Of a DNA stretch of 64,000 nt, positions 47,979-57,782 are shown one piece after another. The position numbers and the translations under genes were made by a program. How positions within the stretch are numbered: the first letter of the stretch is position 1; every line of letters begins with the position of its first letter. Below the pieces are notes generated by a model. It did not search any database, was not told where the DNA came from, and saw only the letters and a list, made by a program, of their open reading frames with translations. Source of the DNA: Morganella morganii (GTDB taxonomy: Bacteria; Pseudomonadota; Gammaproteobacteria; Enterobacterales; Enterobacteriaceae); NCBI RefSeq assembly GCF_019242955.1, contig NZ_CP066129.1, positions 2,356,001-2,420,000 on the forward strand, written 5' to 3'.

Positions 47979-48013
47979 TTGACAACCTCAAATGATATTG
48001 ATAATCATTATCA
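47979..48013 (+). promoter_or_regulatory. yfeA promoter with perfect Fur box
   Basis: A perfect TTGACA (47979-47984) is followed by TGATAATCATTATCA (47999-48013), which matches the 7-1-7 Fur consensus at all 14 positions. The Fur box covers the -10 region (GATAAT or TAATCA), so Fur-Fe2+ would block polymerase. This is the best Fur site in the window. I did not see an MntR palindrome. Confidence 0.85.
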
Positions 48014-48063
48014 TCAACGATATCCTTAGTGATTGTCACACTTTAACCAGGCAGGCTGATAAA

Positions 48064-48993
48064 ATGAACAAAAAACAAAATACGTTTTCCTTTCCGTCCC
48101 TGACACAGATCTTCCGGCATGCTGTGTTGCTGCTGACACTGTGTGCTGTCAGCGGATATTCCGCTGCGGCAGAGAAAAAATTCAAAGTCGTTACCACTTT
48201 CACCATCATTCAGGATATGGCGCAAAACGTGGCCGGTGATGCTGCTGTTGTGGAATCAATCACCAAACCCGGTGCGGAAATCCATGATTACCAGCCGACC
48301 CCGAAAGACATCATGCGCGCACAGGATGCTGACCTGATTCTGTGGAACGGTCTGAATCTGGAGCGCTGGTTTGAACGCTTCTTTGAAAATTTACAGGATG
48401 TCCCGGCGGTTGTCATTACTGAGGGAATTACACCAAATTCTATCCGCGGCGGTGCGTATAACGGTAATCCGAACCCGCATGCCTGGATGTCCCCGACCAA
48501 CGCCCTGATGTACATCGAAAATATTCGTGCCGCACTGGTAAAACATGACCCGGCCAATGCGGAAACCTATAATAAAAACGCGGCAGCGTATGCGGCAAAA
48601 ATAAAAGCGCTTGATGCCCCGCTGCGTGCCCGTCTGGCCAATATCCCTGAAAACCAGCGCTGGCTGGCAACCAGTGAGGGTGCGTTCAGTTATCTGGCCA
48701 ATGATTACGGTTTTCAGGAGGTCTATCTGTGGCCGATTAACGCAGAAGAGCAAGGCTCACCACAGCAGGTGCGTCATATGATTGATACCGTACGCAAATA
48801 TAAAATCCCGGTTGTATTCAGCGAAAGTACTATCTCTGACAAACCGGCGAAACAGGTTGCCAAAGAAACCGGCGCAGAATACGGCGGTGTACTGTATGTG
48901 GATTCCCTGTCCGCCGCTGACGGCCCGGTTCCGACCTATATTGATCTGCTCAATACTACTGTAAATACTATCGCCAAAGGATTTCATCAATGA
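48064..48993 (+). CDS. yfeA: Periplasmic Mn/Fe-binding protein YfeA (SitA)
   Basis: Cluster A-I substrate-binding protein of an ABC importer for manganese and ferrous iron. I chose ATG 48064 (MNKKQNTF); the frame from 47992 would start inside the promoter. The 309-residue precursor has a signal peptide (about 1-36). The metal-site segments are all present: His in [11 protein letters not shown], His in [13 protein letters not shown], Glu in [12 protein letters not shown] and Asp in LYVDSLS. The sequence is close to Y. pestis YfeA, but SitA proteins are nearly as similar, so the name is a choice. It overlaps yfeB by 4 bases. Confidence 0.93.
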   Translation: MNKKQNTFSFPSLTQIFRHAVLLLTLCAVSGYSAAAEKKFKVVTTFTIIQDMAQNVAGDAAVVESITKPGAEIHDYQPTPKDIMRAQDADLILWNGLNLERWFERFFENLQDVPAVVITEGITPNSIRGGAYNGNPNPHAWMSPTNALMYIENIRAALVKHDPANAETYNKNAAAYAAKIKALDAPLRARLANIPENQRWLATSEGAFSYLANDYGFQEVYLWPINAEEQGSPQQVRHMIDTVRKYKIPVVFSESTISDKPAKQVAKETGAEYGGVLYVDSLSAADGPVPTYIDLLNTTVNTIAKGFHQ

Positions 48994-49874
48994 GTGCTCA
49001 GTTCAGCAAGCCACAGCTGGTTGTCGATAACGCCACTGTCACCTATAACAATGGTCATACCGCCATTTTTGATGCCAGCTTCAGCATAGAAGGCGGTTCT
49101 ATCTGTGCGCTCGTCGGTATTAACGGCAGCGGTAAGTCCACCCTGTTCAAAACCATTATGGGGCTGGTCACGCCGACACAGGGGCGGGTGACACTGAATG
49201 ATGAACCGGTACGTGCCGCGCTGAAAAAAAATGTGATTGCCTATGTTCCGCAGACAGAAGAAGTGGACTGGAACTTCCCGGTTCTGGTCTCTGATGTCGT
49301 GATGATGGGCCGTTACGGCAAAATGGGTTTTCTGCGAATTCCCGGCAAAGAGGATAAGAAAGCTGTCGCCGACGCCCTGGAACGCGTCGGCCTTACCGGT
49401 CTGGGTCACCGGCAGATAGGCGAACTCTCCGGCGGACAGAAAAAACGTGTGTTTCTGGCTCGCGCCCTCGCACAAAACGGAAAAGTCCTGCTGCTGGATG
49501 AGCCGTTTACCGGTGTGGATGTCAAAACAGAGAATGCCATTATTGATTTACTGCGTTCACTGCGTGAAGAGGGGCATCTGGTGCTGGTATCCACCCACAA
49601 CCTCGGCAGCGTCCCTGAATTCTGTGATCATGTGATCCTGATAAACCGTACTGTGCTCGACAGCGGCCCGACCGCCACCACATTCACGCAGAAAAACCTG
49701 GAAAAAACATTCGGTGGTGTGCTGCGCCATATCAACCTGTCTGGTCCGGATCTGCATGACGATGACGACCCGCGTTCACTGACGGTGATTACCGACGACG
49801 AACGCGCCGCTGTCTTCTACGGCCATCAGGATAATCTGACGGTGAAAACCGGCAGTAAGGACGAGCAGCCATGA
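48990..49874 (+). CDS. yfeB: Mn/Fe ABC transporter ATP-binding protein YfeB (SitB)
   Basis: A 294-residue ATPase with Walker [10 protein letters not shown] (about 43-51), signature [15 protein letters not shown] (about 146) and Walker [14 protein letters not shown] (about 166), and a switch His in STHNLGS. The C-terminal 60 residues after the ATPase fold ([19 protein letters not shown]...) form the acidic tail seen in YfeB/SitB. It overlaps both neighbours by ATGA. Confidence 0.94.
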   Translation: MSAQFSKPQLVVDNATVTYNNGHTAIFDASFSIEGGSICALVGINGSGKSTLFKTIMGLVTPTQGRVTLNDEPVRAALKKNVIAYVPQTEEVDWNFPVLVSDVVMMGRYGKMGFLRIPGKEDKKAVADALERVGLTGLGHRQIGELSGGQKKRVFLARALAQNGKVLLLDEPFTGVDVKTENAIIDLLRSLREEGHLVLVSTHNLGSVPEFCDHVILINRTVLDSGPTATTFTQKNLEKTFGGVLRHINLSGPDLHDDDDPRSLTVITDDERAAVFYGHQDNLTVKTGSKDEQP

Positions 49875-50746
49875 CAGAGCTGTTACTCCAGCCGTTTGAA
49901 TACAATTATATGGTGAAAGCTATCTGGGTGAGCGGCATTGTCGGTGCCGTGTGTGCCTTTCTGTCTGCTTACCTGATGCTCAAAGGCTGGTCGCTGATGG
50001 GGGATGCCCTCTCCCACTCCGTGGTTCCGGGTGTCGCGGGGGCTTACGCCCTCGGTTTTCCTTACTCTGTCGGCGCATTTTTCACCGGTATGCTGGCCGC
50101 TCTTTCCATGACGTTTGTCCGCCATCTGACCAGGCTGCGGGAAGATGCTGTGATCGGGTTTATATTTTCCACTTTCTTTGCCGCCGGTCTGCTGATCGTC
50201 TCCCTGAACCCGACCTCTGTGAATGTGCAGACTATCATCATGGGAAATATTCTCGGGATTGCGGATGAAGACATGCTGCAGGTGGAAATTATTATTGCTG
50301 TTTCTTTCCTCGTGCTGATGTTTATCTGGAAAGATCTGCTGGTGGTCTTTTTCGATGAAACACATGCCCGCTCTATCGGTCTGAACCCGCTGGCACTGAA
50401 AATTATCTTCTTTACCCTGCTCAGCGCCTGTACTGTCGCTGCACTTCAGACTGTCGGGGCGATTCTGGTCATTGCGATGGTCATCACCCCCGGAGCTACC
50501 GCCTATCTGTTAACGGATCAATTTAAAAAACTACTGATCATCGCTGTTATTTTAGGGGCAGTGACCAGCAGTACCGGTGCCTATATCAGTTATTTTCTGA
50601 ACGGAGCCACCGGCGGCATGATTGTGACCCTGCAGACAATTATTTTCCTGATCGCTTTCTTCTTTGCGCCAAAACACGGCATGTTATCTGCCCGCCGCCG
50701 TGCCCGCCGTGAATCAGCAAAACTGCGTCAGGAGGCAAACTCATGA
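49871..50746 (+). CDS. yfeC: Mn/Fe ABC transporter permease YfeC (SitC)
   Basis: An ABC-3 family permease of 291 residues with about eight helices. The family phrase [20 protein letters not shown] (about 37-56) and the [20 protein letters not shown] segment (about 197-216) are present. It forms the membrane channel with YfeD. The start overlaps the yfeB stop. Confidence 0.94.
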   Translation: MTELLLQPFEYNYMVKAIWVSGIVGAVCAFLSAYLMLKGWSLMGDALSHSVVPGVAGAYALGFPYSVGAFFTGMLAALSMTFVRHLTRLREDAVIGFIFSTFFAAGLLIVSLNPTSVNVQTIIMGNILGIADEDMLQVEIIIAVSFLVLMFIWKDLLVVFFDETHARSIGLNPLALKIIFFTLLSACTVAALQTVGAILVIAMVITPGATAYLLTDQFKKLLIIAVILGAVTSSTGAYISYFLNGATGGMIVTLQTIIFLIAFFFAPKHGMLSARRRARRESAKLRQEANS

Positions 50747-51597
50747 GTGATTTTCTGACCTCATTGTTTATTGACCCGTTTGCTTTCCCGTTTATGCAGC
50801 GGGCTATGCTGGCCGCTATTCTGACCGGTGCGGTCTGTGCTGTTCTCTCCTGCTTTCTGGTGCTCAAAGGCTGGTCACTGATGGGGGATGCTATTTCTCA
50901 TGCCGTTCTGCCGGGCATAGTAATGGCATTTGTGATGGGCATTCCGCTGATTATCGGCGCATTTATTTCCGGGCTTTTCTGTGCCTTTGCCACCGGCTAT
51001 CTGAAAGAACACAGCAGAATCAAAGAAGATACCGTCATGGGTATTGTCTTCTCCGGTATGTTTGCGCTTGGACTGGTGCTGTTTACCCGCATTGATACCG
51101 AACAGCACCTGACACATATTCTGTTCGGTAATATCCTCGGGATCACACAGGCTGAACTGCGCCAGACCCTGGTTATCGCCGGGCTGACGATGGTTGTACT
51201 GATGGTGAAATATAAAGATTTCATGCTGTACTGCTTTGACCCCAACCAGGCACGGGTTATCGGCCTGCCGGTTCGTCTGCTGCATTACGGGCTGCTGTCA
51301 CTGCTGGCGCTGACTATCGTTGCCTCTCTGCAGGCCGTCGGGATCATTCTGGTGATTGCCATGCTCATCTCGCCGGGTATCATCGCCTTTCTGCTGTGCC
51401 GCAGTTTCGGCAAAATGATTCTGGTGGCAATTCTGGTTTCTGTCAGTTCGAGTTATATCGGTACGGTTGTCAGCTTCCATATTGACGGAGCTACCGGTGC
51501 CTGTATTGTACTGGTGCAGGCACTCTATTTTGTGCTGGCACTGATTTATAATCAGTTACGGTTATCCGCGCTGAAACGCCGCAGACAGGTTGCCTGA
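50743..51597 (+). CDS. yfeD: Mn/Fe ABC transporter permease YfeD (SitD)
   Basis: The second ABC-3 permease, 284 residues, about eight helices. It is clearly a paralogue of Yfe[21 protein letters not shown] and GIILVIAMLISPGIIAFLL occupy the same places. Last gene of yfeABCD, where every junction is a 4-base ATGA overlap. Confidence 0.94.
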   Translation: MSDFLTSLFIDPFAFPFMQRAMLAAILTGAVCAVLSCFLVLKGWSLMGDAISHAVLPGIVMAFVMGIPLIIGAFISGLFCAFATGYLKEHSRIKEDTVMGIVFSGMFALGLVLFTRIDTEQHLTHILFGNILGITQAELRQTLVIAGLTMVVLMVKYKDFMLYCFDPNQARVIGLPVRLLHYGLLSLLALTIVASLQAVGIILVIAMLISPGIIAFLLCRSFGKMILVAILVSVSSSYIGTVVSFHIDGATGACIVLVQALYFVLALIYNQLRLSALKRRRQVA

Positions 51598-51610
51598 CCC
51601 TCTGCATAAC

Positions 51611-51640
51611 GGGGGATATTCTGTTACCGGAATATCTCCC
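51611..51640 (+). repeat. Hairpin after yfeD
   Basis: GGGGGATATTC pairs with GAATATCTCCC (11 bp with one G-U pair) around an 8-base loop, 13 bases after the stop. The lack of a T-run argues against intrinsic termination; it may protect the mRNA 3' end. Confidence 0.5.
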
Positions 51641-51791
51641 GCATCCGGACTCTTCCGAAACAACCCTCTGTTTTTGTCCTTTTCTGTATTTCCCTGCGGT
51701 TACTGTGTAATTTGTGTGAGATGTCCGCTTTTTTCTTTTATTTTCCGGCGGTAAGATAGACTGACTGATAGACGGCTTAGTGGGGTGGCTC

Positions 51792-52655
51792 ATGTGGCAG
51801 GCAGCAGGACGTATACTCAGTGAACATTTCGGCGAACACTCGTTCTCTGACAAGAAACAGCTCAATGGCGGTGAAATTCACTTTTCCCGGAGTGCCCGTT
51901 ACGGCGATCACCCGGTTTTCATCAAATACAACCGGCGTGACATGTTGCAGGTATTCAAAACTGAGGCCGAACAGCTTGATGCTCTCAGCCGCAGCAGCAC
52001 ACTGACAACTCCCGCTGTATATGGCGTCGGGTCGGCAAAAGATGTCAGCTTTCTGATTATGGAATATCTGCCGCTGAAACCTTTTGATTCCCATTCCGCG
52101 TATATGTTCGGGCAGCAGCTGGCGCGTCTGCACCAGTGGCATGAACAGCCCCGCTATGGTTTCGATGAAGATAACCTGCTGGGTACTAATCCGCAGCCGA
52201 ATGCCTGGGATAAAAAATGGGCCTCTTTCTTTGCCGAAAAACGGATTGGCTGGCAATTACAGCTGGCGAAAGAAAAAGGCATTATCTTCGGCGATATCGA
52301 CAACATTATTCAGCGTGTGCAGCAAAAACTGGCAAACCACCAGCCGCAACCTTCTCTGCTCCATGGTGATTTGTGGCCATCAAACTGTGCGGCTGTCGCT
52401 GACGGAAGAACTGTCGCATTTGACCCCGCCTGTTACTGGGGTGATCGTGAGTGTGATCTGGCAATGCTCTCGTTTTTCCCTGAACTGCCGATGCAGATCC
52501 TCGACGGCTATCAGCAGGTCTGGCCTCTGGAGAGTGGTTTCTTAGAGCGCCAGCCGCTGTATCAGCTCTATTACCAGCTTCATCGCAGTCACTTATTCGG
52601 TGACCGTTATTACCAGAGCGCTCAGGCTATTATTGACGATATTCTCGCGGGATAA
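51792..52655 (+). CDS. yniA: Fructosamine kinase family protein YniA
   Basis: A 287-residue cytoplasmic kinase-like protein of the fructosamine-3-kinase family, thought to phosphorylate sugar amines formed by glycation. The start ATG 51792 (MWQAAGRILSEH) matches E. coli YniA. The kinase catalytic segment is SLLHGDLWPSNCA (with the catalytic Asp), and the metal-binding Asp is in FDPACYWGDRECDLAM. The biological substrate is not known. It is followed by yniB in convergent orientation, as in E. coli. Confidence 0.92.
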   Translation: MWQAAGRILSEHFGEHSFSDKKQLNGGEIHFSRSARYGDHPVFIKYNRRDMLQVFKTEAEQLDALSRSSTLTTPAVYGVGSAKDVSFLIMEYLPLKPFDSHSAYMFGQQLARLHQWHEQPRYGFDEDNLLGTNPQPNAWDKKWASFFAEKRIGWQLQLAKEKGIIFGDIDNIIQRVQQKLANHQPQPSLLHGDLWPSNCAAVADGRTVAFDPACYWGDRECDLAMLSFFPELPMQILDGYQQVWPLESGFLERQPLYQLYYQLHRSHLFGDRYYQSAQAIIDDILAG

Positions 52656-52670
52656 CCCCGTTTTCCGGAT

Positions 52671-52710
52671 AAAAAAAATACCCCGTCAGCGATCCTGCGG
52701 GGTATTTTTT
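52671..52710. terminator. Bidirectional terminator between yniA and yniB
   Basis: AAATACCCCG and CGGGGTATTT form a symmetric stem with a 12-base loop; an A-run precedes and a T-run follows, so it can serve both convergent genes. Confidence 0.9.
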
Positions 52711-52723
52711 CAGATAACTCTGT

Positions 52724-53263
52724 TTACCAGTTCAGAAATTTAATTAAGAACCACGCAATGGCGCCGATAAATACCGGCAGTACATACAGCACAAAAATTT
52801 GCCGGAAAATGGTGTGATTCGGAATGCGAATTTTGGCGATTAAATCCGCAGGTGTTTTTCCGCTCTCTCTGGCATTCTCAATAATCGCCTGATCTTCGAT
52901 ATTCTCACGAATAAACCGGACTTGTCTGGACATCCGGATACCGGAAGCACTCAGTGCCAGCCCGACAAATATCAGGATATAAATCAGTAAAAAACTCAGA
53001 TTATGACCCTCAAAACCGAGTAATTTATCCGGTACGGGAGAGTTGTTCCAGAATGTGTTCAGAAAAGGTGTATTTACACGGATCATTTCCGTCACCACAT
53101 TAATAAAGTCCCCGATAACCGCATTAATTTTATCACTGCCGGTACTCTGCTGATGAGCCAGTTTCAGTAAAGAAACGATAGTTGAGATCAGTGCCGGAAT
53201 AAAAACCACCCAGCCTGCCACCCGTTTAAATACAGCAACCCAGCGGGCTTGTTGCAGCGTCAT
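52724..53263 (-). CDS. yniB: Inner membrane protein YniB
   Basis: A 179-residue protein with about three hydrophobic segments (about 15-33, 88-106 and 155-175), identified by its place between yniA and yniC and its general resemblance to E. coli YniB (178 residues). Its function is unknown. No catalytic motif is visible. Confidence 0.85.
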   Translation of the reverse strand: MTLQQARWVAVFKRVAGWVVFIPALISTIVSLLKLAHQQSTGSDKINAVIGDFINVVTEMIRVNTPFLNTFWNNSPVPDKLLGFEGHNLSFLLIYILIFVGLALSASGIRMSRQVRFIRENIEDQAIIENARESGKTPADLIAKIRIPNHTIFRQIFVLYVLPVFIGAIAWFLIKFLNW

Positions 53264-53443
53264 GCGCTTTCCTCATTTGATATTTTCTCAGTAATCATAG
53301 CGCAGAAGTCAGGAGAAGATCATTATCATTATTCCGGACTTTTTTACCCCGTAAATTATTAAGTCACTTAATGAACTCTCCGCCACGGCTTGTTACAATC
53401 AGAGGATGTTTTAATTCATTGCAGGATATCAGGAGCATACACT

Positions 53444-54109
53444 ATGTCCCACACCTTACCGGTACAGGCCGCTATTTTTGATATGGATGGTTTACTGATT
53501 GATTCTGAGCCGTTCTGGCTTCAGAGTGAAAATCAGGTTTTCAGCGACATCGGCCTGGATATGTCACTGCGGGATAAACTGCCCGATATGCTGGGTCTGC
53601 GTATCGATCAGGTCGTGGAGTTGTGGTATCACATCTCACCGTGGCAGACACCGTCAAAACAGGATGTCACTCAGCGGATTATTGATTCCACTATCGCGAT
53701 GGTGGAAAAAGAGCGTCCGCTTCTGCCCGGCGTGGAACATGCGCTCTCTCTGTGTCAGTCACAGGGCCTGAAAATCGCTCTGGCGTCCGCATCACCGCTC
53801 TACATGCTGGAATCCGTACTGGAAATGTTTAACATCCGCCATTATTTTGATGCTGTGGTTTCTGCCGGTGATCTGCCATACAGCAAGCCGCACCCGCAGG
53901 TTTATCTGAACGCAGCGGAGGCGCTGGGTGTTCCGCCGGTGCAGTGCGTTGCGCTGGAGGATTCCGTTAACGGCATGATCGCCTGTAAGGCGGCCCGGAT
54001 GCGATCCATTGTGGTACCGGCTGCTGAAATGGCGGCAGATCCGCGCTGGTCGCTGGCAGATTACCGGTTGTCGTCACTCAATGAACTGACGGCTGCGATG
54101 GTTCGCTGA
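53444..54109 (+). CDS. hxpB: Sugar phosphatase HxpB (YniC)
   Basis: A HAD-superfamily phosphatase of 221 residues that acts on 2-deoxyglucose 6-phosphate and other hexose phosphates in E. coli. ATG 53444 (MSHTLPVQA) has AGGAG 9 bases upstream. Motif I is FDMDGLLIDSE (about 12-22), motif II is LASAS (about 116), and motif III/IV are KPHPQVYL and VALEDSVNGM. Tandem 14-bp repeats begin at its stop codon. Confidence 0.93.
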   Translation: MSHTLPVQAAIFDMDGLLIDSEPFWLQSENQVFSDIGLDMSLRDKLPDMLGLRIDQVVELWYHISPWQTPSKQDVTQRIIDSTIAMVEKERPLLPGVEHALSLCQSQGLKIALASASPLYMLESVLEMFNIRHYFDAVVSAGDLPYSKPHPQVYLNAAEALGVPPVQCVALEDSVNGMIACKAARMRSIVVPAAEMAADPRWSLADYRLSSLNELTAAMVR

Positions 54110-54162
54110 TAACGTTTTGCTGATAACGTTTTGCTGATAACGTTTTGCTGATGGTGTTTTTC
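54107..54162 (+). repeat. 14-bp tandem repeat at the hxpB stop
   Basis: TGATAACGTTTTGC is repeated three times exactly (54107, 54121, 54135) and a fourth time imperfectly (TGATGGTGTTTTTC, 54149), followed by a further TGATAACA. The first unit contains the hxpB stop codon TGA. Confidence 0.95.
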
Positions 54163-54293
54163 TGATAACAGTGTGGCGGGAAATTGCCCGCCCTGCTCCG
54201 TTAGTGAAATATTCCATAGTTATCCATTAATAAATAAGCCTTTTTCTTTCTTACCCTCTGGCCGGGCGACATAAAAAACTTTATACTGTAACA

Positions 54294-54309
54294 CTGTATA
54301 AATAAACAC
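54294..54309 (+). promoter_or_regulatory. Candidate LexA box of ydjM
   Basis: CTGT-ATAAATAA-ACAC differs from the LexA core CTGT-N8-ACAG at one base and lies 21 bases before ydjM. A -10-like TATACT sits just upstream (54283-54288). E. coli ydjM is a known SOS gene, which supports the call. Confidence 0.5.
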
Positions 54310-54329
54310 CTGAGTATTTACCCGGTATC

Positions 54330-54887
54330 ATGACGGCTGAGGGTCACCTGCTTTTCTCTGTCGCTTCTGTAGTGATGGTTCATCAGCTTCAGATTTCGCC
54401 TGATATCAGTCAGGGGGACTGGCTGCACCTGATCCCCGGCGCCCTGGCCGGAGCACTGCTGCCGGATATCGATCACCCGAAGTCCATGCTGGGTCAGTGG
54501 GTTCGTTTTATTTCTGTGCCGGTTTCCCGCCTGTGCGGTCACCGGGGGTTCACGCACAGCCTGCTGGCCATTCTGACCGGTGTTATTTTATTCCGCACAC
54601 AACTGCCGGTCAGCTGGTCTGTTCCGGCCGATTTTTACCAGGCAGTCATTGTCGGGTATCTGAGCCATCTGGCAGGCGATATGCTGACGACAGCCGGAAT
54701 TCCGCTGTTATGGCCGGTGCGCTGGCGTTTTTGTATTCCGTTGCTGGGCAGCAGCGGCAATAAACGGGCAGAGCGCAGTGTGGCGCTGATTGTACTGCTG
54801 GCCTCATTTTATTTGCCCGCACACTGGGAAACCTGGTGGGCTCATGTGCGGGAGCTGGTGCTGGCGCAGATAAACGCCGTGCTATAA
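54330..54887 (+). CDS. ydjM: Inner membrane protein YdjM, metal-dependent hydrolase family
   Basis: A 185-residue membrane protein of the YdjM/DUF457 family with about four hydrophobic segments. The conserved motifs LLPDIDHPKSMLG (about 48-60), GHRGFTHSLLA (about 72-82) and YLSHLAGDMLTTAGIPLLWP (about 110-129) carry the His and Asp residues of the family. The biological role is unknown; in E. coli it is induced by the SOS response. Confidence 0.92.
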   Translation: MTAEGHLLFSVASVVMVHQLQISPDISQGDWLHLIPGALAGALLPDIDHPKSMLGQWVRFISVPVSRLCGHRGFTHSLLAILTGVILFRTQLPVSWSVPADFYQAVIVGYLSHLAGDMLTTAGIPLLWPVRWRFCIPLLGSSGNKRAERSVALIVLLASFYLPAHWETWWAHVRELVLAQINAVL

Positions 54888-54989
54888 GAAACGGATTTTA
54901 TATAACCCATCGCTATAGAAAATAGTCTGTTTAGTGACTATTCATGTCAAATCATTCCCTGTGATCTACAATATAGCTATAAATAATTC

Positions 54990-55039
54990 AGATTCGTTAT
55001 AAGTGATGCGGAAAACTCCTGTTAATCTATAACGAATCT
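54990..55039. repeat. Perfect 12-bp inverted repeat upstream of tcyP
   Basis: AGATTCGTTATA (54990-55001) and TATAACGAATCT (55028-55039) are perfect complements 26 bases apart, 83-132 bases before the tcyP start. It may be an operator pair or an mRNA leader hairpin. Nothing else is clear in 54888-55121 apart from several TATAG/CTATA motifs. Confidence 0.7.
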
Positions 55040-55121
55040 TTTACAGTTCCTGCATTTGCACAACTGTATGCGATGTAATCAACACACTATAACAACATAC
55101 CAACAGGTATCGGAGACCGGG

Positions 55122-56516
55122 ATGAACTTTCCATTAATCAGCAATCTCGCCATATTCGTTATTCTGCTGCTGATGCTGATGAAGCTCTGCAGCAATAAAA
55201 ACTGGAGTCTTTCCAAAAAGGTACTCACCGGTCTGGTGATCGGTGTCCTGTTCGGCCTCGGGCTGAATGCATTCTACGGGACAGAACATGATGCTGTAAA
55301 ACAGGCACTGCCATGGTTTGATATCGTCGGTAACGGCTACGTGAAGCTGTTGCAGATGGTCATCATGCCGCTGGTGTTCGCCTCTATCCTCAGCGCGGTT
55401 GCCCGCCTGCATCAGGCATCATCACTGGGTAAAATCAGCGTACTGACTATCGGCACCCTGCTGATCACCACGGCGATTGCCGCATTGATCGGTATTCTGG
55501 TTACACTTGCTTTCGGTCTGACCGCAGACGGACTCGTTCAGGGTGTGAAAGAAACCGCGCGCCTGACCCAGCTGGAATCGCAGTATGCAGGCAAAGTCTC
55601 TGATCTGACCGTGCCACAGCTTATTCTGTCCTTTATTCCGAAAAACCCGTTTGCTGACCTGACCGGTGCTAATCCGACCTCGATTATCAGCGTGGTGATT
55701 TTTGCCGCCTTTATGGGTGTTGCCGCACTTCAGCTGATCAAAGACAACGAAGAGCGCGGAGCCAAAGTGCTCGGAGCAATTGATATCCTCCAGGCATGGG
55801 TGATGAAACTGGTTCGTCTGGTCATGCGCTTTACCCCGTACGGTGTATTTGCACTGATGACCAAAGTCGTTGCCGGTTCAAATATTCAGGACATCATTAA
55901 ATTAGGCACTTTTGTGGTTGCCTCTTATATCGCTATCCTGCTGATGTTTGTGGTTCACGGCCTGATTGTCGGTATTGCCGGTATCAATCCGCTGCGTTTC
56001 TTCCGTAAAATCGCACCGGTACTGACTTTCGCCTTTACCAGCCGTTCAAGTGCGGCCAGTATTCCGCTGAGTGTGGAAGCGCAAACCCGTCGTATCGGTA
56101 TTCCTGACTCCATCGCCGGATTCGCCGCCTCCTTTGGTACCACCATCGGTCAGAACGGCTGTGCAGGGATTTACCCGGCTATGCTGGCTGTTATGGTTGC
56201 ACCTATCGCCGGTATCAACCCGTTTGACCCGCTGTGGATTGCCACACTGGTCGGTATTGTGACAGTCAGCTCTGCCGGTGTTGCCGGTGTCGGCGGCGGT
56301 GCGACTTTCGCAGCACTGATCGTCCTGCCTGCGATGGGTCTGCCGGTCACCCTGGTCGCCCTGCTGATCTCTGTTGAGCCGCTGATTGATATGGGTCGTA
56401 CCGCGCTGAACGTCAGTGGTTCCATGACCGCAGGTACAGTCACCAGCCAGATCCTGGGGCAGACAGATAAAACACTGTTCGATAATGATAACGACGAAGA
56501 TTTACAGCAGGGATAA
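55122..56516 (+). CDS. tcyP: L-cystine symporter TcyP (YdjN)
   Basis: A dicarboxylate/amino acid:cation symporter (DAACS, GltPh fold) that imports cystine. The start ATG 55122 ([15 protein letters not shown]) is preceded by GGAG; the frame from 55056 adds a non-membrane extension and is unlikely. The 464-residue protein has about eight helices and the two re-entrant hairpins, with [19 protein letters not shown] (HP1 region) and [23 protein letters not shown] (HP2 region). In E. coli it depends on CysB. No strong CysB site could be recognised, as that motif is degenerate. Confidence 0.95.
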   Translation: MNFPLISNLAIFVILLLMLMKLCSNKNWSLSKKVLTGLVIGVLFGLGLNAFYGTEHDAVKQALPWFDIVGNGYVKLLQMVIMPLVFASILSAVARLHQASSLGKISVLTIGTLLITTAIAALIGILVTLAFGLTADGLVQGVKETARLTQLESQYAGKVSDLTVPQLILSFIPKNPFADLTGANPTSIISVVIFAAFMGVAALQLIKDNEERGAKVLGAIDILQAWVMKLVRLVMRFTPYGVFALMTKVVAGSNIQDIIKLGTFVVASYIAILLMFVVHGLIVGIAGINPLRFFRKIAPVLTFAFTSRSSAASIPLSVEAQTRRIGIPDSIAGFAASFGTTIGQNGCAGIYPAMLAVMVAPIAGINPFDPLWIATLVGIVTVSSAGVAGVGGGATFAALIVLPAMGLPVTLVALLISVEPLIDMGRTALNVSGSMTAGTVTSQILGQTDKTLFDNDNDEDLQQG

Positions 56517-56547
56517 TATCCCGCCGCTGATTATCGTCAGATAACAG

Positions 56548-56585
56548 AAAATCCCGTATTCAGCCAATGAATGCGGGATTTTTTA
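56548..56585 (+). terminator. tcyP terminator
   Basis: AAATCCCG(T)ATTCA pairs with TGAAT(G)CGGGATTT, then four to six T. It lies about 30 bases after the stop. Confidence 0.9.
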
Positions 56586-56616
56586 TGTACATCGCAGATG
56601 TTATGCAAACAGGCAT

Positions 56617-56652
56617 AAAAAAGGCTGCAACGCAGAGCGTTACAGCCTTTTT
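56617..56652 (-). terminator. htpX terminator (bidirectional form)
   Basis: AAAAAAGGCTG pairs with CAGCCTTTTT, and AACGC/GCGTT extend the stem. Read on the minus strand it ends htpX 15 bases after its stop. Confidence 0.9.
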
Positions 56653-56667
56653 ATTATCCGGAACTGA

Positions 56668-57549
56668 TTAATTCAGGAACTCACCGCTGCGCAGTGCTTC
56701 AATACGCTTATCCAGCGGCGGGTGGGATAAAAACAGCTCGCTGAATGATTTATTACGGCCATTGATACAAAATGCCATCATACTGCCCTCTTCCTGCGGT
56801 TCGTAACTGGTTTTCAGGCGTTGCAGTGCAGCGATCATTTTCTCGCGCCCGACCAGATTTGCCGAACCCGCATCCGCATAAAACTCACGGCGGCGGGAGA
56901 ACCACATGGTGATAATGCTGGCCAGAATACCGAAGACAATTTCCAGTACCATAGATACCGCAAAATAAATCATCGGGTTGCCCTGGCTGCCGGCGTTTTC
57001 GTCATTATTGTTTGACATAAAACCAGCCGCCAGTTGTGCCAGGATGCGGGAAATAAAGATAACAAAGGTGTTTACCACGCCCTGTAACAGCGTCATGGTC
57101 ACCATGTCACCATTCGCGATATGGCTGATTTCATGGGCGATAACTGCCTCCGCCTCGTCGCGGCTCATATTTTCCAGTAACCCGGTACTGACGGCCACCA
57201 GCGATGCATCACGGCGGGCACCGGTTGCAAAGGCGTTAATATCCGGCGCATGATAAATCGCCACTTCCGGCATGCCGATACCGGCCTGCTGGGCCTGACG
57301 GCGTACCGTTTCCACCAGCCAGCGTTCGGTTTGTGTGGACGGGTTCGTTATGACCTGCCCGCCGACAGAACGCAGCGCCATCCATTTTGACATCAGCAGA
57401 GACACAAATGCGCCACCGAAGCCAAATAACCCGGCCATAATCATCAGTCCGGTCACACTTTGACTCTGAACGCCGGTCAGCGACAGAATAATGCCGAAAA
57501 CGACCATGACAGCGAGGTTTGTGAGTAAAAATAATGCAATTCGCATCAT
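56668..57549 (-). CDS. htpX: Membrane metalloprotease HtpX
   Basis: A zinc metallopeptidase (M48 family) of the inner membrane that degrades misfolded membrane proteins together with FtsH. The 293-residue length is the same as in E. coli. The zinc motif HEISH (140-144) and the third ligand Glu in [18 protein letters not shown] are present, with four hydrophobic segments (about 4-24, 33-53, 158-178 and 193-213). In E. coli it is induced by the Cpx response; I did not identify a CpxR box. Confidence 0.97.
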   Translation of the reverse strand: MMRIALFLLTNLAVMVVFGIILSLTGVQSQSVTGLMIMAGLFGFGGAFVSLLMSKWMALRSVGGQVITNPSTQTERWLVETVRRQAQQAGIGMPEVAIYHAPDINAFATGARRDASLVAVSTGLLENMSRDEAEAVIAHEISHIANGDMVTMTLLQGVVNTFVIFISRILAQLAAGFMSNNNDENAGSQGNPMIYFAVSMVLEIVFGILASIITMWFSRRREFYADAGSANLVGREKMIAALQRLKTSYEPQEEGSMMAFCINGRNKSFSELFLSHPPLDKRIEALRSGEFLN

Positions 57550-57746
57550 ATCAGTACGATCCTTTAAAGAGTGTGCTCATCATATGCTTCAAAAATAGGG
57601 ATATTTTGCCATATTTCAAGGCTTGTTAACGTAATAACTTTGATTATTAAACAACTTTACACTTAATTTTAATAAGTCATTTTTTTGCTGTTTTGTGCGA
57701 TCCGGTTTGCAGTGCAGATAATCATCATATTTTATCAAAAAAACAC

Positions 57747-57781
57747 TTTACTTTTTAAATGGGAAAAATTATCATTCTCGT
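57747..57781 (+). promoter_or_regulatory. ryhB promoter with Fur site
   Basis: TTTACT (57747-57752), a 17-base spacer and TATCAT (57770-57775) form the promoter. ATTATCA (57768-57774) is a perfect right half of the Fur palindrome, and on the minus strand GAGAAT-GATAAT form two adjacent Fur hexamers covering the -10. Fur repression of ryhB is established in E. coli. The upstream region 57550-57746 is AT-rich and holds no gene I can support. Confidence 0.65.
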
Positions 57782-57782
57782 T

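Noticed and set aside
47992-48063. Longer N-terminus for YfeA starting MILIIIIIND
   Set aside because: It would be translated from within the Fur box and promoter; the signal peptide starts properly at 48064.
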